From assembly GCA_020851395.1 (NCBI GenBank), contig JADZCW010000230.1, positions 1 through 7,135 on the forward strand: a DNA stretch of 7,135 nucleotides, given 5' to 3'. This DNA is from Phycisphaeraceae bacterium (GTDB taxonomy: Bacteria > Planctomycetota > Phycisphaerae > Phycisphaerales > Phycisphaeraceae). Under the pieces are notes generated by a model that was given only the letters and a program-made list of their open reading frames with translations, had not been told where the DNA came from and made no database searches. This document shows, in pieces, positions 6,456 to 7,135 of the stretch. Positions within the stretch are counted from its first letter, which is position 1, and the number at the start of each line of letters is the position of its first letter. Both the position numbers and the translations under genes were made by a program.

Positions 6456-6496
6456 GCAAGTGTACGCCCTGGCCCCTTCGGGACAAGCGCACTTGC
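6456..6496. repeat. 7-bp inverted repeat across the dnaE promoter
   Basis: GCAAGTG at 6456-6462 and CACTTGC at 6490-6496 are perfect inverted copies with 27 bases between them. Their centres are 34 bp apart, close to three turns of DNA, so both would face the same side. One arm overlaps the candidate dnaE -10 and the other lies just beyond the -35, so a dimeric or looping regulator could bind here. The other arm also overlaps the candidate plus-strand -35. Confidence 0.45.
6459..6486 (-). promoter_or_regulatory. Candidate sigma70-type promoter of dnaE
   Basis: On the minus strand TTGTCC (6481-6486) and TACACT (6459-6464) are separated by 16 bases, each matching four of six consensus positions. 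Transcription would begin near 6452, giving a leader of roughly 47 bases before the dnaE ATG. It is the best pair I could find in the divergent gap, but bacteria outside the Proteobacteria may use different promoter sequences. Confidence 0.4.
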
Positions 6497-6521
6497 CGAT
6501 GGGGAAAGCCTGTCGTAGCCT
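6493..6521 (+). promoter_or_regulatory. Candidate promoter of the plus-strand isomerase gene
   Basis: TTGCCG (6493-6498) and TAGCCT (6516-6521) are 17 bases apart. The -10 keeps only the three most conserved positions (T, A and final T). Transcription would start near 6528, about 42 bases before the GTG start. Weak match; no better pair is visible in the 164-bp divergent gap. Confidence 0.27.
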
Positions 6522-6556
6522 AACCCCAGCTCACATTGGGATGGGATGGATGAAAA

Positions 6557-6562
6557 AAGGAG
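6557..6562 (+). promoter_or_regulatory. Ribosome binding site deciding the isomerase start
   Basis: AAGGAG, a strong Shine-Dalgarno, ends 7 bases before the GTG at 6570. An in-frame ATG at 6546 would add eight residues (MDEKRSLT) but would place this site inside the coding region, and it has only a weak GGG-rich stretch upstream. GTG is therefore preferred. Confidence 0.6.
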
Positions 6563-6569
6563 CCTGACC

Positions 6570-7135
6570 GTGGCGTTACCTGTGGCTTTGCAGCTTTACA
6601 CCGTCCGCGATCTGTACGCCAAGGACCCCGTCAAGACCCTCGAGCAGGTGGCGCAGATCGGCTATCGGTACGTCGAGCACGCCGGCTGGGCCGGCAAGAC
6701 GCCCGCCGAGATCGCCGCCACCTGCCAGAAGCTCAAGCTCACCGGCACCGGCATGCACTGCGGGCCCAACGACCTTCAGGACAAGCTCCCCGCCCTGGCC
6801 GCCGAGGCCAAGACGGTCGGCGTCAAATACCTCACCCTCGCCTGGCTGCCCGAGAACCTCCGCACCGTCGAGGGCTACAAGCAGGCCGCCAAGCAACTCA
6901 GCGACGGCGCCAAGATCCTCGCCGACCACGGCATCAAAATGTGCTACCACAACCACGCCTTCGAGTTCGACAAGCTCCCCAGCGGCGGCATGGGCATGGA
7001 CATCCTCGCCGGCGAGACCAGCCCCGACGTCGGCTTCGAGCTCGACGTCATGTGGGCCACCTGGGGCCTGCAGGACCCCGTGGCCTGGATGAAAAAACTC
7101 ACCGGCCGGCTCCCCCTCCTGCACATCAAGGACAC
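6570..7135 (+). CDS. Sugar phosphate isomerase/epimerase family protein (partial, C-terminus beyond right edge)
   Basis: Member of the xylose-isomerase-like TIM-barrel family (AP endonuclease 2 fold, relatives include IolE-type dehydratases and hydroxypyruvate isomerases). It probably isomerises or epimerises a sugar or sugar derivative in the cytosol, but the substrate cannot be told from this fragment. The visible 188 residues begin MALPVALQLYTVRD, the usual first strand, followed by IGYRYVEHAGW at 30-40 with Glu36, GTGMHCG at 59-65, YHNHAFEF at 126-133, GFELDVMWATWG at 155-166 and HIKD at 185-188. Asp159 and His185 are likely metal ligands, and His127/His129/Glu132 line the barrel mouth. 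There is no signal peptide. The GTG start is set by AAGGAG 7 bases upstream. It is transcribed away from dnaE, so it is a separate unit. Codon use differs from the minus-strand genes: CTC supplies 15 of 24 leucines, whereas early dnaE uses CTG. Confidence 0.86.
   Translation, partial: MALPVALQLYTVRDLYAKDPVKTLEQVAQIGYRYVEHAGWAGKTPAEIAATCQKLKLTGTGMHCGPNDLQDKLPALAAEAKTVGVKYLTLAWLPENLRTVEGYKQAAKQLSDGAKILADHGIKMCYHNHAFEFDKLPSGGMGMDILAGETSPDVGFELDVMWATWGLQDPVAWMKKLTGRLPLLHIKD

Noticed and set aside
6576..7124. 182-codon minus-strand frame opposite the isomerase gene
   Set aside because: Antisense shadow of a gene with a clear family pattern and a strong ribosome site.

Overview
This GC-rich window carries four housekeeping genes in a row on the minus strand and one partial gene on the plus strand. 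Reading the minus strand 5'->3', the order is dnaE (DNA polymerase III alpha), hemC (hydroxymethylbilane synthase), tpiA (triosephosphate isomerase) and secG (SecYEG translocon subunit, cut by the left edge). A sugar phosphate isomerase/epimerase-family gene diverges from dnaE and is cut by the right edge. No mobile element, tRNA, rRNA, CRISPR array or phage gene is visible.

The tpiA-secG pairing, the style of the DnaE core (an ARGSGVGTMVGY segment in place of the more usual GPGRGS form, followed by PDIDID) and the stand-alone sugar phosphate isomerase suggest a high-GC bacterium of the Planctomycetota, perhaps Phycisphaerae. This comes from family memory only and is moderately uncertain.

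Layout: 1-203 secG N-terminal part; 204-276 short spacer with a 7-bp-stem hairpin; 277-1071 tpiA; 1072-1194 spacer with a possible -10 element; 1195-2280 hemC, best start TTG; 2281-2511 hemC leader/dnaE downstream region with short repeats; 2512-6405 dnaE; 6406-6569 divergent promoter region with a 7-bp inverted repeat over the candidate dnaE promoter; 6570-7135 sugar phosphate isomerase, 5' part.

The four minus-strand products act in replication, tetrapyrrole synthesis, central carbon metabolism and protein export, so they are not one pathway. Gaps of 73, 123 and 231 bp allow read-through but do not show a tight operon. Wobble bases favour G in the minus-strand genes and C in the plus-strand gene, consistent with the minus strand being the leading strand. 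I see no convincing new multi-gene system. The points most worth a second look are the repeat-bearing hemC leader with its TTG start, a basic insertion in HemC, an apparently intact PHP (proofreading-type) site in DnaE, and the inverted repeat at the dnaE promoter.
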